NCBI GenBank assembly: GCA_031431435.1
Contig: JANPDI010000263.1
Coordinates: forward strand, 6,301 to 70,300
DNA: 64,000 nucleotides
Direction: 5' to 3'
Source of the DNA: UKL13-2 sp031431435
Lineage (GTDB): Bacteria; Pseudomonadota; Gammaproteobacteria; Burkholderiales; Usitatibacteraceae
The notes beneath the pieces are model-generated. The model was not told the origin of the DNA. It saw nothing but the letters and a program-made list of their open reading frames with translations, and made no database searches. Both the position numbers and the translations under genes were made by a program. Each line of letters begins with the position of its first letter. The stretch's first letter is position 1. Of the stretch, positions 25,976 to 35,782 are shown in pieces.

Positions 25976-26953
25976 GTGGTTTTTAACGATAATAGTATCC
26001 AAGAAAAACACACCGGCAAATGTATTTTGACCAAAGCTTTTTGTTCACTCGAAGACTGGCGTGCTGGTGGCGAGTATTTTCCGCACCGGTCCCACCGCGT
26101 ATTCTTCAAACGATCAATTCGCGATCTGCCACGCATCAACGACCGCCCGGTACTGTTGTTGATTCATGGCTTTCCGACCGCGTCATGGGATTGGTCGCCA
26201 ATGTGGTCGCAACTGGCGGCGCGATTTACGTTAATTGCGCCCGACTTGCTCGGCTTTGGGTTGTCGGCAAAGCCGCTCGACTACCAATACAGCATTCTCG
26301 ATCAGGCAGATTTATGTGAGGAGTTGTTGTTGCGCTTTCATGCCGAGCGCTATCACATCATGGCGCACGACTATGGAGACACCGTTGCGCAGGAGTTGCT
26401 GGCGCGCGCGCAAGACGGCTCGGCGCGGGTTGAGTTGAACAGTATTTGCCTGTTGAACGGCGGCCTTTTCCCGGAGACACACCGGCCGCGGTTTGTGCAG
26501 CGGCTGTTGCTGTCGCCGTTTGGCCCGATCGTGGCCAAACGCACCACCAAGGCGCGTTTTGCCGTCAATATGGCCAATATTTTTGGCCAAAACACCCAGC
26601 CGACAAAAGCGGAAATCGACGTGATGTGGGCGTTGATCAATGAAAACGACGGGCTGCTGGTGTTTCCAAAACTCATCGAATATATGCGTGAACGCCGTCG
26701 TTATCGCACGCGCTGGGTCGGCGCGCTGGTCAATGCAAAGGGCGACCAAACGCACCCCCAAATTCCAATACGATTGATCGACGGCGCGGACGACCCGGTC
26801 TCCGGCCGTCACATGGCGGAGCGTTATCGGCAAGTTGTTCCAGACGCGGACATCATGCTGCTTCATGGTGTCGGCCACTACCCGCAAATCGAGGCGCCCG
26901 AGATGGTGCTGCGTGGCTTTATTGATTTTGTTGATACCAGGCTCGACCGATGA
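25976..26953 (+). CDS. Alpha/beta hydrolase with Asp nucleophile (epoxide hydrolase/dehalogenase type)
   Basis: A protein of up to 325 residues with LLLIHGFPTASWDW (oxyanion HGF motif) and the nucleophile elbow AHDYGDTVA, in which Asp rather than Ser stands at the centre; the acid is probably in IDGADDPV and the catalytic His in VGHYPQIE. HGFP plus HDYGD is typical of epoxide hydrolases, haloalkane dehalogenases and MEST-like proteins. The start is uncertain: GTG at 25976 or TTG at 26027, neither with a good Shine-Dalgarno. Its stop overlaps the patatin start (ATGA). Confidence 0.85.
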   Translation: MVFNDNSIQEKHTGKCILTKAFCSLEDWRAGGEYFPHRSHRVFFKRSIRDLPRINDRPVLLLIHGFPTASWDWSPMWSQLAARFTLIAPDLLGFGLSAKPLDYQYSILDQADLCEELLLRFHAERYHIMAHDYGDTVAQELLARAQDGSARVELNSICLLNGGLFPETHRPRFVQRLLLSPFGPIVAKRTTKARFAVNMANIFGQNTQPTKAEIDVMWALINENDGLLVFPKLIEYMRERRRYRTRWVGALVNAKGDQTHPQIPIRLIDGADDPVSGRHMAERYRQVVPDADIMLLHGVGHYPQIEAPEMVLRGFIDFVDTRLDR

Positions 26954-28086
26954 GCATGCTGTCGATTCAGGCGGGTCCGCGCGCCATTGCGCATATTCGC
27001 GAATACGGTTTACGTCCGGAGGACATTTCGATTGTCCCCGGCGCCGCCGGCGGGCCCAAAGGTCTCGGGCTGGCAAAGCTCGATGAGTGGCTGTTTGCCG
27101 ATTGGTTACCGCAGGGGTTTGCCAACCGCCAGGCACCGATTGATTTGATCGGCGCCTCAATCGGTGCGTGGCGGTTTGCGGCAGTTTGTCGTGGTAATCA
27201 CGGCGGCGTATTTTCGGCAGACGAGACACGCGAAACGTTGGTCTCGTTTGCCAACGCCTACAGCGAGCAATATTACCCGCGCCGGGTGAATGCGGCGTAC
27301 ATCACCGCGTATGCGCGCGACTTGATCAACAACCTGTTTGTTGGACGCATCCATGATGTGCTCTCGCATCCACATTACCGCCTGCATGTGCTGGCGGTGC
27401 GCGGCAAGGGTATTCTTGCCCGCGAACAACGTGGCCGCACCCACGCCGGTTATGCGCTGGCCGCACTCGCCAACGCGGTGGGACGCCAGCACCTGCGGCA
27501 TTTTCTGGATCGCACCTGGTTTTACAGCGGTGAACGTGAATTGACGCCGTTTGCCGGCGACGTGCGCGGCAAACGCGGCGGCGACCACAAATTTGACCCG
27601 TTTCATACCGAATATGCGCGGCTCAACGAAGCCAATTTCGGCGATTCACTCATTGCGTCCGGCTCGATTCCGCTGGTCCTCGAAGGCGTCAAACACATTG
27701 CCGGCGCCTCCGAAGGAACCTATTGGGACGGCGGCATTATCGACTATCACCTGCATCTGCCGTATGCACAGCGCGAAGGCCTGGTGCTGTATCCACACTT
27801 CACCAACAAGATTGTGCCGGGTTGGCTCGACAAAATGCTGCCGTGGCGCAAGGCGCGGGGTAAATGGCTGGACAACGTGGTGTTGGTCTCACCCACACGC
27901 GCGTACCTTGATCGATTGCCGATGAAAAAATTGCCCGACCGCAACGACTTCACACGCTATGTCGATGACTACGAGGGGCGCCTTAGATACTGGCGTTTTG
28001 CGATGGGTGAAAGTGCGCGGCTGCGCGACGAATTGGCGGGGCTGATTGCCGACGGGAGCATTGTTGACCGGCTGGCGCCGCTGTGA
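26950..28086 (+). CDS. Patatin-like phospholipase
   Basis: A 378-residue lipid acyl hydrolase with the Ser-Asp dyad: oxyanion loop GAAGGPKGLG (31-40), nucleophile S70 in GASIGAW, and D260 in WDGGIIDYH. It lacks a signal peptide and membrane helices, so it is probably cytosolic or membrane-associated. The start overlaps the alpha/beta hydrolase stop by four bases, so translation is coupled and the two probably work in one lipid or ester pathway; the real substrates are unknown. Confidence 0.87.
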   Translation: MSMLSIQAGPRAIAHIREYGLRPEDISIVPGAAGGPKGLGLAKLDEWLFADWLPQGFANRQAPIDLIGASIGAWRFAAVCRGNHGGVFSADETRETLVSFANAYSEQYYPRRVNAAYITAYARDLINNLFVGRIHDVLSHPHYRLHVLAVRGKGILAREQRGRTHAGYALAALANAVGRQHLRHFLDRTWFYSGERELTPFAGDVRGKRGGDHKFDPFHTEYARLNEANFGDSLIASGSIPLVLEGVKHIAGASEGTYWDGGIIDYHLHLPYAQREGLVLYPHFTNKIVPGWLDKMLPWRKARGKWLDNVVLVSPTRAYLDRLPMKKLPDRNDFTRYVDDYEGRLRYWRFAMGESARLRDELAGLIADGSIVDRLAPL

Positions 28087-28132
28087 GCCACCCATGCAGG
28101 CTCATCAAATCAAATCGTAAACTCGAGAGAGG

Positions 28133-28174
28133 ACGGGCGTCTACAGACAATTTAGGCTGAAAATGCCCGCCGAT
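28133..28174 (+). repeat. Dispersed palindromic repeat, copy E
   Basis: CGGGCGTCTACAGACAATTT followed by AGGCTGAAAATGCCCGCC. It matches the inverted copy at 58986-59039 (CAGACAATATCGGCTGAAAA) closely. It lies downstream of the patatin gene and just before the end of the small membrane protein gene. Confidence 0.7.
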
Positions 28175-28182
28175 AAACGCGT

Positions 28183-28485
28183 TTACTTTGTGACTTTTAA
28201 TGCCTTGCCGATAAACGAGAGCAATGCAAACAGCGCCGTGGCCAACAGCATCGCACTAAACACGGTTGCCAGCGCCAATGGAATGCCGTCGAGTCCGACC
28301 GCCTTCCATGCCCACGACGAAAAAATCGCCGAAGGAACGGCGCAGCAGACGATCGCAAGAACCGAAAGTAAATAGAATTTCATCGGTGACGGGAGGTGGG
28401 TGTAAGAGCCGGCGAGATTTTTCGATGTAGACATTTTGCGCGTGTTTGGTGATATTTTTGAATAGTCTTTGTTGCCTAGCGTCAT
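28183..28485 (-). CDS. Small membrane protein of unknown function
   Basis: A 100-residue protein (83 if it starts at the internal ATG at 28434) with a polar N-terminus and two hydrophobic helices (roughly residues 36-56 and 66-90), ending GKALKVTK. No recognised domain. Neither start has a clear Shine-Dalgarno. It is downstream of metH on the same strand (about 90 bases after the metH stop), so it could be read from the metH transcript. Confidence 0.55.
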   Translation of the reverse strand: MTLGNKDYSKISPNTRKMSTSKNLAGSYTHLPSPMKFYLLSVLAIVCCAVPSAIFSSWAWKAVGLDGIPLALATVFSAMLLATALFALLSFIGKALKVTK

Positions 28486-28573
28486 TTTACGCCGGACGCG
28501 CAGACTTGAGAGCGCAGAATTGCCGTATAAAGGGCGGCCTGACCGGACAATTGACCCAAGTCACAGAAATTCG

Positions 28574-31500
28574 TCAGCCCATATTCGGCGCCAACCACCG
28601 CTCCGCCATCGGGATACGCCAGCCTTTGCGTCCGGCGTAATCCTCGACCTGGTCGTGATCGATCTTGCCGATCGCAAAATACTGCGACTGTGGATGGGAA
28701 TAATAGAAGCCCGAGACGGCCGCCGTCGGCCACATGGCGTAAGAATCGGTCAGTGTGATGCCCGCACGCTTGGTGGCATCCAGCAGTAAAAACAGCGGCG
28801 CCTTTTCGGAATGCTCCGGGCACGCAGGGTAGCCAGGCGCGGGGCGGATACCGACATAACGTTCCGCAATCAACTCGTCCACTGCCAGTGACTCCGTCTT
28901 GGCGTAACCCCAATCATCGCGCCGCACCCGCTGATGCAAGTATTCGGCAAACGCCTCCGCCAGGCGGTCTGCCAACGCCTTGAGCATGATGGCACTGTAA
29001 TCATCGTTGGCCGCTTCAAATGCCTTGGCGCGTTCATCACAACCGACGCCGGTGGTGACGGCAAACCCACCCAGGTAATCGGGAATGCCGGTCGGCGCAA
29101 TAAAATCCGCCAGACATTGATTCGGATTGCCGGCCGGTTTTTCATTTTGTTGGCGCAGGTGATGAAATGTCTGCAACAGCGTTGTGCGCGATTCGTCGGC
29201 ATAGACCTCAATTGAATCTGCGCACGATGCTGTGGCATTTGCCGGCCAGAAGCCGAACACGGCATTGGCTTGCAACCATTTGCCCTTGATTATTTTGTCG
29301 AGCATTTTTTGTGCGTTGGCAAACACGTCTTTGGCCGTCTCGCCGACCACAGAGTCTTCCAATATTTGTGGATACTTTCCCCACAGGTCCCAAGTTTGGA
29401 AAAACGGACTCCAATCGATATACGGCACCAATTGTTCGATCGGGAAGTTTTTGAGCTCCTTGACGCCGAGCCATGCCGGCTTCGGCGGCGTATAGCCGGC
29501 CCAATCAAGTTTGGTCGCATTGTTGCGGGCGGCCGCAAGTGTCACCAACTTCACGCCTCTTTTATTGGCGTGTTGTTCGCGGACCTTGACATAGTCGTCG
29601 CGAACATCATTCACATATTTGTCGCGCAAATCATCCGATAACAAATTGCTGCACACACCAACGGCACGTGATGCGTCTGGCACCCACACCACCGGCCCCT
29701 TATAGTGCGGCTCGATTTTCACCGCGGTATGTGTACGCGAGGTGGTCGCACCACCGATCAACAGCGGAATGGTAAAGCCGAGCCGCTGCATCTCTTTGGC
29801 GAAATGCGCCATCTCTTCCAATGACGGCGTAATCAAACCGGAAAGGCCTATGATGTCCGCCTTATGCTCAATCGCTGCAGCCAGAATTTTCTCGGCGGGC
29901 ACCATCACACCGAGATCAACCACATCATAGTTGTTACATTGCATCACCACGCCGACAATATTCTTGCCGATGTCGTGCACATCGCCTTTGACGGTGGCCA
30001 TGACAATTTTGCCTTTGGCCTTGGCATCCGCCGCGCCGGACAGACGTTTTTCTTCTTCAATAAACGGAATAAGATGCGCCACCGCCTGCTTCATGACCCG
30101 CGCGGACTTCACCACCTGCGGCAGGAACATTTTGCCGGCACCAAACAAATCGCCCACCACTCCCATGCCATCCATCAACGGCCCTTCAATCACGTTGATG
30201 GGTCGCCCACCGGCGGCCTTGATCTTCACCCGGCACTCTTCGGTGTCCTCCACAATATATTGGGTGTTGCCACGCACCAGTGCGTGGCTCAAGCGTGCCT
30301 CGACGGTTTCTTCGCGCCAGGCGAGGTCTTCAATCTGATCTTTTTTCTGGCCCTTGTATTGCTCGGCAAACGACACCAGCCGGTCGGTCGCATCCGCGCG
30401 CCGGTTGAACAATACATCTTCAACACGTTCCAGCAGATCCTTGGGAATCTCGTCGTACACACCGAGCTGCCCGGCATTAACAATACCCATGGTCATCCCG
30501 GCGCGGCCGGCGTGATACAAAAACGCGGTGTGAATGGCTTCACGCACCGGTTCATTGCCACGGAATGAAAATGACACGTTGGAAACACCACCACTGACCT
30601 TGGCGTACGGCAAATGTTTGCGGATCCATTCGGTTGCGCGGATAAAATCCACGCCGTAGGTCGCATGCTCTTCGATGCCGGTGGCGACGGCAAAGATATT
30701 CGGGTCAAAAATAATATCTTCCGGCGGGAAACCCACTTCCTCAGTGAGAATTTTGTACGAGCGCGCACAAATTTCGGTCTTGCGTTCAAACGTATCGGCC
30801 TGGCCCTTTTCGTCAAATGCCATGACAATCACGGCGGCACCATAACGGCGGCACAGTTTGGCGGCCTCGATAAATTGCGGGATGCCCTCTTTCATCGAAA
30901 TAGAGTTGACGATGGCCTTGCCCTGCACACACTTCAGGCCGGCCTCAATCACGCTCCATTTGGACGAATCGATCATGATCGGCACACGCGAAATATCCGG
31001 CTCACTCGCCACCAGATTCAGAAATTTTGTCATCGCCGCCTGTGAATCCAACATGGCTTCATCCATGTTGATGTCAATTACCTGCGCACCGCTTTCGACT
31101 TGTTGCCGTGCCACCGTCAGCGCGGCGTTGAAGTCGTCGTTGAGGATCAGTTTGGCAAATGCCCGCGACCCGGTGACGTTGGTGCGTTCACCAACGTTGA
31201 CAAATAACGAGTCATCACCAATGTTGACCGGCTCCAACCCGGACAAACGCAGACGTTTTTCAATCACCGGGATCTGACGTGGTGCAAACGGCTGGACGAT
31301 GTCAGCAATCGCCTTGATATGTTGTGGCGTGGTGCCGCAACAACCACCGGTGATATTAAGCCAACCCGCCTCCGCCCAATCCCGGATAAACGCCGCCGTT
31401 TCGGCGGGCAACTCGTCGTATTCAGCCATTGCGTTGGGCAGGCCCGCATTCGGATGTGCGGAGACGCGACAATCCGCAATTCGCGCCAGTTCTTCGACGT

Positions 31501-32302
31501 GTGGCCGCAATTCCCTTGCGCCGAGTGCGCAGTTAAAACCAATTGAAATCGGGTTGGCGTGGCGTACCGAATTGTAAAACGCTTCAACCACCTGGCCCGA
31601 CAGCGTTCGACCCGAGGCATCCGTGATGGTGCCGGAAATCATGATCGGCAACCTGAACTCGCCGTCGATTCCGAGCGCCTCAAACTCCTCCTCCACCGCA
31701 AAAATGGCGGCCTTGGCGTTGAGCGTGTCAAAGATGGTTTCGATGAGAATGATATCGGCGCCACCGTGAATCAACCCGCGTGTGGCCTCGCGATACGCAT
31801 CCTTGACCTGATCAAAGTTCACCGCACGAAAGCCCGGGTCATTCACATCTGGTGACAACGACAGTGTGCGATTCATCGGCCCCAGCACGCCGGCAACGAA
31901 GCGTGGTTTGTCGAGTGTCTTGGCAGAAAATTCATCTGCCACCGCACGCGCCAGTTTTGCGCCTTCCAGATTCAACTCGTAGGCGAGCGACGCCATGTGG
32001 TAGTCGGCCATAGAGATGGTCGTCGAGTTGAAGGTATTGGTCTCGAGAATATCCGCGCCGGCATTGAGATACTCAGCGTGGATTTCTCGAATCACGTCCG
32101 GTTTGGTCAACGTCAACAAGTCATTGTTGCCGCGCAGATCCGATTTCCAATCGGCAAAACGGATGCCGCGATACTCCGCCTCGGATAACTTGTAGCGCTG
32201 AATCATGGTGCCCATGGCGCCGTCCAGCACAAGAATGCGCTGCGCGAGCGCATCCATCAGCTGCTGGGTTCTGATCGGGTGATTGGATATGACGTGGTCC
32301 AT
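28574..32302 (-). CDS. metH: Cobalamin-dependent methionine synthase
   Basis: A 1242-residue enzyme making methionine from homocysteine and methyl-tetrahydrofolate. Domain order: homocysteine-binding barrel (about 10-340, zinc ligands in GFNCALGA and C321/C322 of GGCCGT), methyl-THF pterin-binding domain (about 355-640), cobalamin-binding domain (about 660-900, lower-axial H776 in GDVHDIGKN) and the C-terminal AdoMet reactivation domain (about 905-1235). Length is close to E. coli MetH (1227). The start at ATG 32302 matches family N-termini (RILVLDGAMGTMIQRY follows); the longer frame to 32542 crosses a terminator. No B12-independent copy is in the window. Confidence 0.97.
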   Translation of the reverse strand: MDHVISNHPIRTQQLMDALAQRILVLDGAMGTMIQRYKLSEAEYRGIRFADWKSDLRGNNDLLTLTKPDVIREIHAEYLNAGADILETNTFNSTTISMADYHMASLAYELNLEGAKLARAVADEFSAKTLDKPRFVAGVLGPMNRTLSLSPDVNDPGFRAVNFDQVKDAYREATRGLIHGGADIILIETIFDTLNAKAAIFAVEEEFEALGIDGEFRLPIMISGTITDASGRTLSGQVVEAFYNSVRHANPISIGFNCALGARELRPHVEELARIADCRVSAHPNAGLPNAMAEYDELPAETAAFIRDWAEAGWLNITGGCCGTTPQHIKAIADIVQPFAPRQIPVIEKRLRLSGLEPVNIGDDSLFVNVGERTNVTGSRAFAKLILNDDFNAALTVARQQVESGAQVIDINMDEAMLDSQAAMTKFLNLVASEPDISRVPIMIDSSKWSVIEAGLKCVQGKAIVNSISMKEGIPQFIEAAKLCRRYGAAVIVMAFDEKGQADTFERKTEICARSYKILTEEVGFPPEDIIFDPNIFAVATGIEEHATYGVDFIRATEWIRKHLPYAKVSGGVSNVSFSFRGNEPVREAIHTAFLYHAGRAGMTMGIVNAGQLGVYDEIPKDLLERVEDVLFNRRADATDRLVSFAEQYKGQKKDQIEDLAWREETVEARLSHALVRGNTQYIVEDTEECRVKIKAAGGRPINVIEGPLMDGMGVVGDLFGAGKMFLPQVVKSARVMKQAVAHLIPFIEEEKRLSGAADAKAKGKIVMATVKGDVHDIGKNIVGVVMQCNNYDVVDLGVMVPAEKILAAAIEHKADIIGLSGLITPSLEEMAHFAKEMQRLGFTIPLLIGGATTSRTHTAVKIEPHYKGPVVWVPDASRAVGVCSNLLSDDLRDKYVNDVRDDYVKVREQHANKRGVKLVTLAAARNNATKLDWAGYTPPKPAWLGVKELKNFPIEQLVPYIDWSPFFQTWDLWGKYPQILEDSVVGETAKDVFANAQKMLDKIIKGKWLQANAVFGFWPANATASCADSIEVYADESRTTLLQTFHHLRQQNEKPAGNPNQCLADFIAPTGIPDYLGGFAVTTGVGCDERAKAFEAANDDYSAIMLKALADRLAEAFAEYLHQRVRRDDWGYAKTESLAVDELIAERYVGIRPAPGYPACPEHSEKAPLFLLLDATKRAGITLTDSYAMWPTAAVSGFYYSHPQSQYFAIGKIDHDQVEDYAGRKGWRIPMAERWLAPNMG

Positions 32303-32426
32303 TGGTTCGGTTTCGATCTGTATTGATTCTGTTGCAGCAATGGCATTGAATATTGAAGGCGGCGGCGAGATGTCGGAAGCGTCCCGACAAAACCCATTAT
32401 CCAACTCCGCTTCATATTGCGCCCAC

Positions 32427-32460
32427 AAAAAAAACCCATCCACAAGCTGGACAGGTTTTT
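32427..32460 (-). terminator. Rho-independent terminator after sdaA, upstream of metH
   Basis: On the minus strand: A5, an 8-bp stem with two G-U pairs (CCTGTCCA/TGGATGGG), loop GCTTG, then T8. It lies about 105 bases after the serine dehydratase stop and 125 bases before the metH ATG, so it separates the two transcripts. It could also be an attenuator for metH, but I see no matching riboswitch upstream. Confidence 0.7.
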
Positions 32461-32565
32461 CAACATCACCGTCTCGCTTTAGCGGTATTTTGGGTTGTTG
32501 GTTCACCACCCGGCGCCCGCAAGCAGAAGCAAATCGGCGCAATCAATATTTTACGCGCTTTGTGT

Positions 32566-33939
32566 CTAACACTCCACCGCGGCCAGTGCCAACCCGCCGA
32601 GCGACGTTTCTTTGTATTTGGTCTGCATATCCGCACCGGTGCGACGCATGGTCTCAATGACTTGATCAAGTGTGACATGGTGGGTGCCGTCGCCGCGCAT
32701 CGCCAGAGATGTCGCTGAAATTGCTTTGATGGCTCCCATCGCATTGCGTTCGATGCACGGAATTTGCACCAGGCCGCCAATCGGGTCGCAGGTCATGCCG
32801 AGGTGGTGTTCGAGCGCGATCTCGGCGGCGTTTTCAATTTGTTCATTGGATGCGCCAAGCACCGAGGCCAAGCCCGCTGCCGCCATTGCGGCGGCCGACC
32901 CGACTTCGCCTTGACAGCCCACTTCCGCACCAGAAATAGACGCATTCATTTTGCACAGCGCACCGATCGCCGAAGCGACCAGCATGAAGTCGCGCAGCTT
33001 CGCTTGGTCCGCATGGCAAAAATCGCGCGCATAACGCATGACCGCCGGCACCACACCCGCCGCACCGTTGGTTGGCGCCGTCACTACCCGGCCACCTGCG
33101 GCGTTTTCTTCGTTGACCGCGATGGCGTACACGCTGACCCAATCCAACACCTGATGCGGCAATACCGCCCGGCCGCGATCCTCAACCAGCAATTTTTGAT
33201 GGATGCCATGGGCGCGCCGCGGTACATTCAAGCCGCCCGGGAGTTGACCTTCGGTAGCCATGCCGCGATCCATACAGTCAAACATGGTTTGGGTGACGCG
33301 ATCAAGAAACTGATTGGTCTCGGCAGCCGGCCTGAGCGCGTCCTCATTGGCGCGTAACAGCGTCGCCAGCGTCAGACGTTCCGTGTTACAGGTCCCAAGC
33401 AAAGCCTTCATCGAGGCAAACGGATACGGCACAACATGTTCATCACCACGCGCGGTGCCAACAAAAATCTCATCTTCATCGACCACAAAACCGCCGCCAA
33501 CGGAATACATCGCCCGCTCGGCGACGATTGCGCCGTCGGCGTACGCACGAAACATCATGCCGTTCGAATGAACCGGCAGCAGATCGCGTAAATTAAAACG
33601 AATATGCGTGAGTGGCGAGAACGTGATCACATGTTTGCCAAGCAGGGAAAGTGATCCTTGTTTGGTTACGCCGGCGATGAAGCTGGTGATGTTTGCGGTA
33701 TCAACGTCATCCGGAATGTCGCCATGCAATCCAAGAATGATTGCGACATCGGTCGCGTGACCCTTGCCGGTGTGCGCGAGCGAACCGAACAATTCGACTT
33801 CGAGTTTTGTGATTCGCACAAAGTCGCCTTCTGGCAGCTCCATCAAAAAACGCCGTGCCGCTCGCATCGGCCCGACCGTGTGTGAACTCGACGGGCCAAT
33901 GCCAATCTTGAAAAGATCAAAACAACCGAGATAACTCAC
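32566..33939 (-). CDS. sdaA: L-serine ammonia-lyase (L-serine dehydratase), iron-sulfur type
   Basis: Deaminates L-serine to pyruvate using a 4Fe-4S cluster. 457 residues, as for E. coli SdaA (454). N-terminal DLFKIGIGPSSSHTVGPM is the family signature; cluster cysteines are in CKMNAS, VGCQGEVGSA and GMTCDPIGGLVQIPCIERN. Both the beta and alpha parts are fused in one chain. Its start overlaps the stop of the upstream amidohydrolase gene (ATGA), so the pair is coupled. Confidence 0.96.
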   Translation of the reverse strand: MSYLGCFDLFKIGIGPSSSHTVGPMRAARRFLMELPEGDFVRITKLEVELFGSLAHTGKGHATDVAIILGLHGDIPDDVDTANITSFIAGVTKQGSLSLLGKHVITFSPLTHIRFNLRDLLPVHSNGMMFRAYADGAIVAERAMYSVGGGFVVDEDEIFVGTARGDEHVVPYPFASMKALLGTCNTERLTLATLLRANEDALRPAAETNQFLDRVTQTMFDCMDRGMATEGQLPGGLNVPRRAHGIHQKLLVEDRGRAVLPHQVLDWVSVYAIAVNEENAAGGRVVTAPTNGAAGVVPAVMRYARDFCHADQAKLRDFMLVASAIGALCKMNASISGAEVGCQGEVGSAAAMAAAGLASVLGASNEQIENAAEIALEHHLGMTCDPIGGLVQIPCIERNAMGAIKAISATSLAMRGDGTHHVTLDQVIETMRRTGADMQTKYKETSLGGLALAAVEC

Positions 33940-35240
33940 GGCGTCTTGCTGGTATTTGCATCGAGCCAGTCGAGCGCCAACGTTGTCAGCGCCTTCACGC
34001 CGACCTTGAGACCACTTTCATCGACAAAAAAGCGCGGGCTGTGGTTTGGCGGCGCGTATTTACAAACTTGATCGGGCGGTGTGCAGCCGATATTAAAAAA
34101 GAAGCCGGGCACTTGTTGTTGGAAAAATGAAAAGTCCTCGGCGCCGCAGCTCTTCGGACAGATGCCGACATTGGCGTCGCCCGCAGCCCGTTTTAGCGAT
34201 GAGACAGACCAATCGGTCAATGCCACATCGTTCACTGTGACCGGATAGCCGCGGTAAATATGCACATGCGCCTTGGCGCCACCGGCTTCGGCAATCATGG
34301 TGGAGATTTTTTCGACAAATGCGTGAATGTCGGTCCGATGTTGTTCATCAAAGGCACGGATCGTGCCCTCCATCTTTGCCTCATCGGGAATGATATTGGA
34401 ACGATTGCCGGCCTGAAAACTGCCAACCGTGACGACCGACGGCTCTTCGGTCAGATTCATTTTGCGCGAAACAATGGTCTGCAGCCCGAGAACCACCTGT
34501 GAGCCAACCACAATCGGATCAATGCCGCTCCAAGGTTGCGCACCGTGGGTTTGATTGCCGCGAATGAAAATACGAAACTGGTCGGCGCTCGCCATAAACG
34601 GGCCGGGCCGATAACCGATCTTGCCGGCGTGCAATTTTGAGGTAATGTGCAAACCAAAAATCGCATCCACCTTCGGCCCTTCCAAACAGCCCTGCTCGAT
34701 CATCAACTTCGCGCCGCCCTCTTCACCAATCGGCGGCATTTCTTCGGCCGGTTGAAAAATAAATTTAACGGTGCCCGCGATCTCATGGCGCATCGCCGAC
34801 AAAATTTCCGCAACCCCCATCAAAATCGCCACGTGTGTGTCGTGACCGCAGGCATGCATGACCCCGCACTTCGCGCCATTCCATTCCGAGGTGACGGTAC
34901 TCTTAAAGGCGACATCCGTTTCCTCAATCACCGGCAGACCATCCATATCGGCACGCAGGGCAACGCAAGCGCCGGGCTTTGCGCCCCTCAAGACACCAAC
35001 CACACCGGTGTAGGCAACTTGTTCTTTGACATCATCAAAACCGAGCTTGCGTAAATGCGCGGCGACCAGACTGGCGGTCCGAAATTCACGGTTGCCCAAT
35101 TCCGGGTTGGCGTGCAAATCGCGCCGCCAGGCAATCACCTGCTCGTCGAGTCGTTCCGCATGGGTTGCAATCACGGCGTCACGCGGCGTCGCGGCGGTAT
35201 TCGAGATGCCATTTGCAACAATCGGGTCTGGTGCGTTCAT
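33936..35240 (-). CDS. M20 family amidohydrolase (hippurate hydrolase-like)
   Basis: A 434-residue metallo-hydrolase of the M20D type, related to hippuricase and N-acyl-amino acid deacylases. Metal-site motifs: HACGHDTHVA (metal Cys/His), PAEE (catalytic Glu), and the dimerisation domain around residues 200-310 with the conserved TVNDVAL... region after it. Probably releases amino acids from N-acyl conjugates in the cytosol; substrate unknown. ATG at 35240 is preferred over TTG at 35270. Translationally coupled to sdaA, which suggests that freed serine or similar amino acids are then degraded, an inference only. Confidence 0.9.
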   Translation of the reverse strand: MNAPDPIVANGISNTAATPRDAVIATHAERLDEQVIAWRRDLHANPELGNREFRTASLVAAHLRKLGFDDVKEQVAYTGVVGVLRGAKPGACVALRADMDGLPVIEETDVAFKSTVTSEWNGAKCGVMHACGHDTHVAILMGVAEILSAMRHEIAGTVKFIFQPAEEMPPIGEEGGAKLMIEQGCLEGPKVDAIFGLHITSKLHAGKIGYRPGPFMASADQFRIFIRGNQTHGAQPWSGIDPIVVGSQVVLGLQTIVSRKMNLTEEPSVVTVGSFQAGNRSNIIPDEAKMEGTIRAFDEQHRTDIHAFVEKISTMIAEAGGAKAHVHIYRGYPVTVNDVALTDWSVSSLKRAAGDANVGICPKSCGAEDFSFFQQQVPGFFFNIGCTPPDQVCKYAPPNHSPRFFVDESGLKVGVKALTTLALDWLDANTSKTP

Positions 35241-35334
35241 TGTTGGCTCGTGATGTTTTCGGATAAACAATTATGACACCCCGCCACGGTGTCGGCTGGG
35301 CGCGGTCGCTATAATCAACGTTCAAGGAGCCGCC

Positions 35335-35727
35335 ATGGATCATCTAGAACCGAAAGACGCGTTTACGTTCCTCGCCAAGGATCCGACCGCCGTATTCGTT
35401 GATTGCCGAAGCGAAATGGAGTTCTTGTTTGTCGGCCATCCAGTCGGTGCACTGTTGATTCCGTGGAACGACGGCCCCGACTGGGACATCAATCCACACT
35501 TTGTCGGGCAGGTTAAAAAAGCCTGCGGGCATTCCACCCATCGACCGGTGGTGCTGGTGTGCCGCTCCGGCAATCGCAGCGTTGATGCCGGTTTGGCGCT
35601 TGAGGCGGCCGGTTTCTCGAAAGTCTATAACGTGCTTGAAGGCTTTGAGGGTGATTTGGACGACCACCACCAGCGCGGCAACCTCGGCGGCTGGCGCAAA
35701 GCCGGACTGCCGTGGGAACAAGTCTAA
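35335..35727 (+). CDS. Single-domain rhodanese-like protein
   Basis: A 130-residue sulfurtransferase domain with active-site C76 in VCRSGNRS, the six-residue loop size of rhodaneses. Probably carries persulfide sulfur in the cytosol. An AAGGAG Shine-Dalgarno (35323-35328) precedes the ATG, and a TATAAT box (35310-35315) sits so close that the leader would be only about ten bases. Followed by a DUF2834 gene 55 bases on. Confidence 0.9.
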   Translation: MDHLEPKDAFTFLAKDPTAVFVDCRSEMEFLFVGHPVGALLIPWNDGPDWDINPHFVGQVKKACGHSTHRPVVLVCRSGNRSVDAGLALEAAGFSKVYNVLEGFEGDLDDHHQRGNLGGWRKAGLPWEQV

Positions 35728-35782
35728 CCGGCATCCCGCACCACGATACCGTGGTTGACATGAAATTGAAGGTGAGCACGCA

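Noticed and set aside
26312..27229. 305-residue minus-strand frame over the hydrolase and patatin genes
   Set aside because: Shadow frame of GC-rich coding DNA opposite two genes with clear family motifs.
32303..32560. SAM, SAH or cobalamin riboswitch before metH
   Set aside because: I read the minus-strand leader and found none of the conserved cores; only a terminator-like hairpin is present. A covariance search could revisit this.
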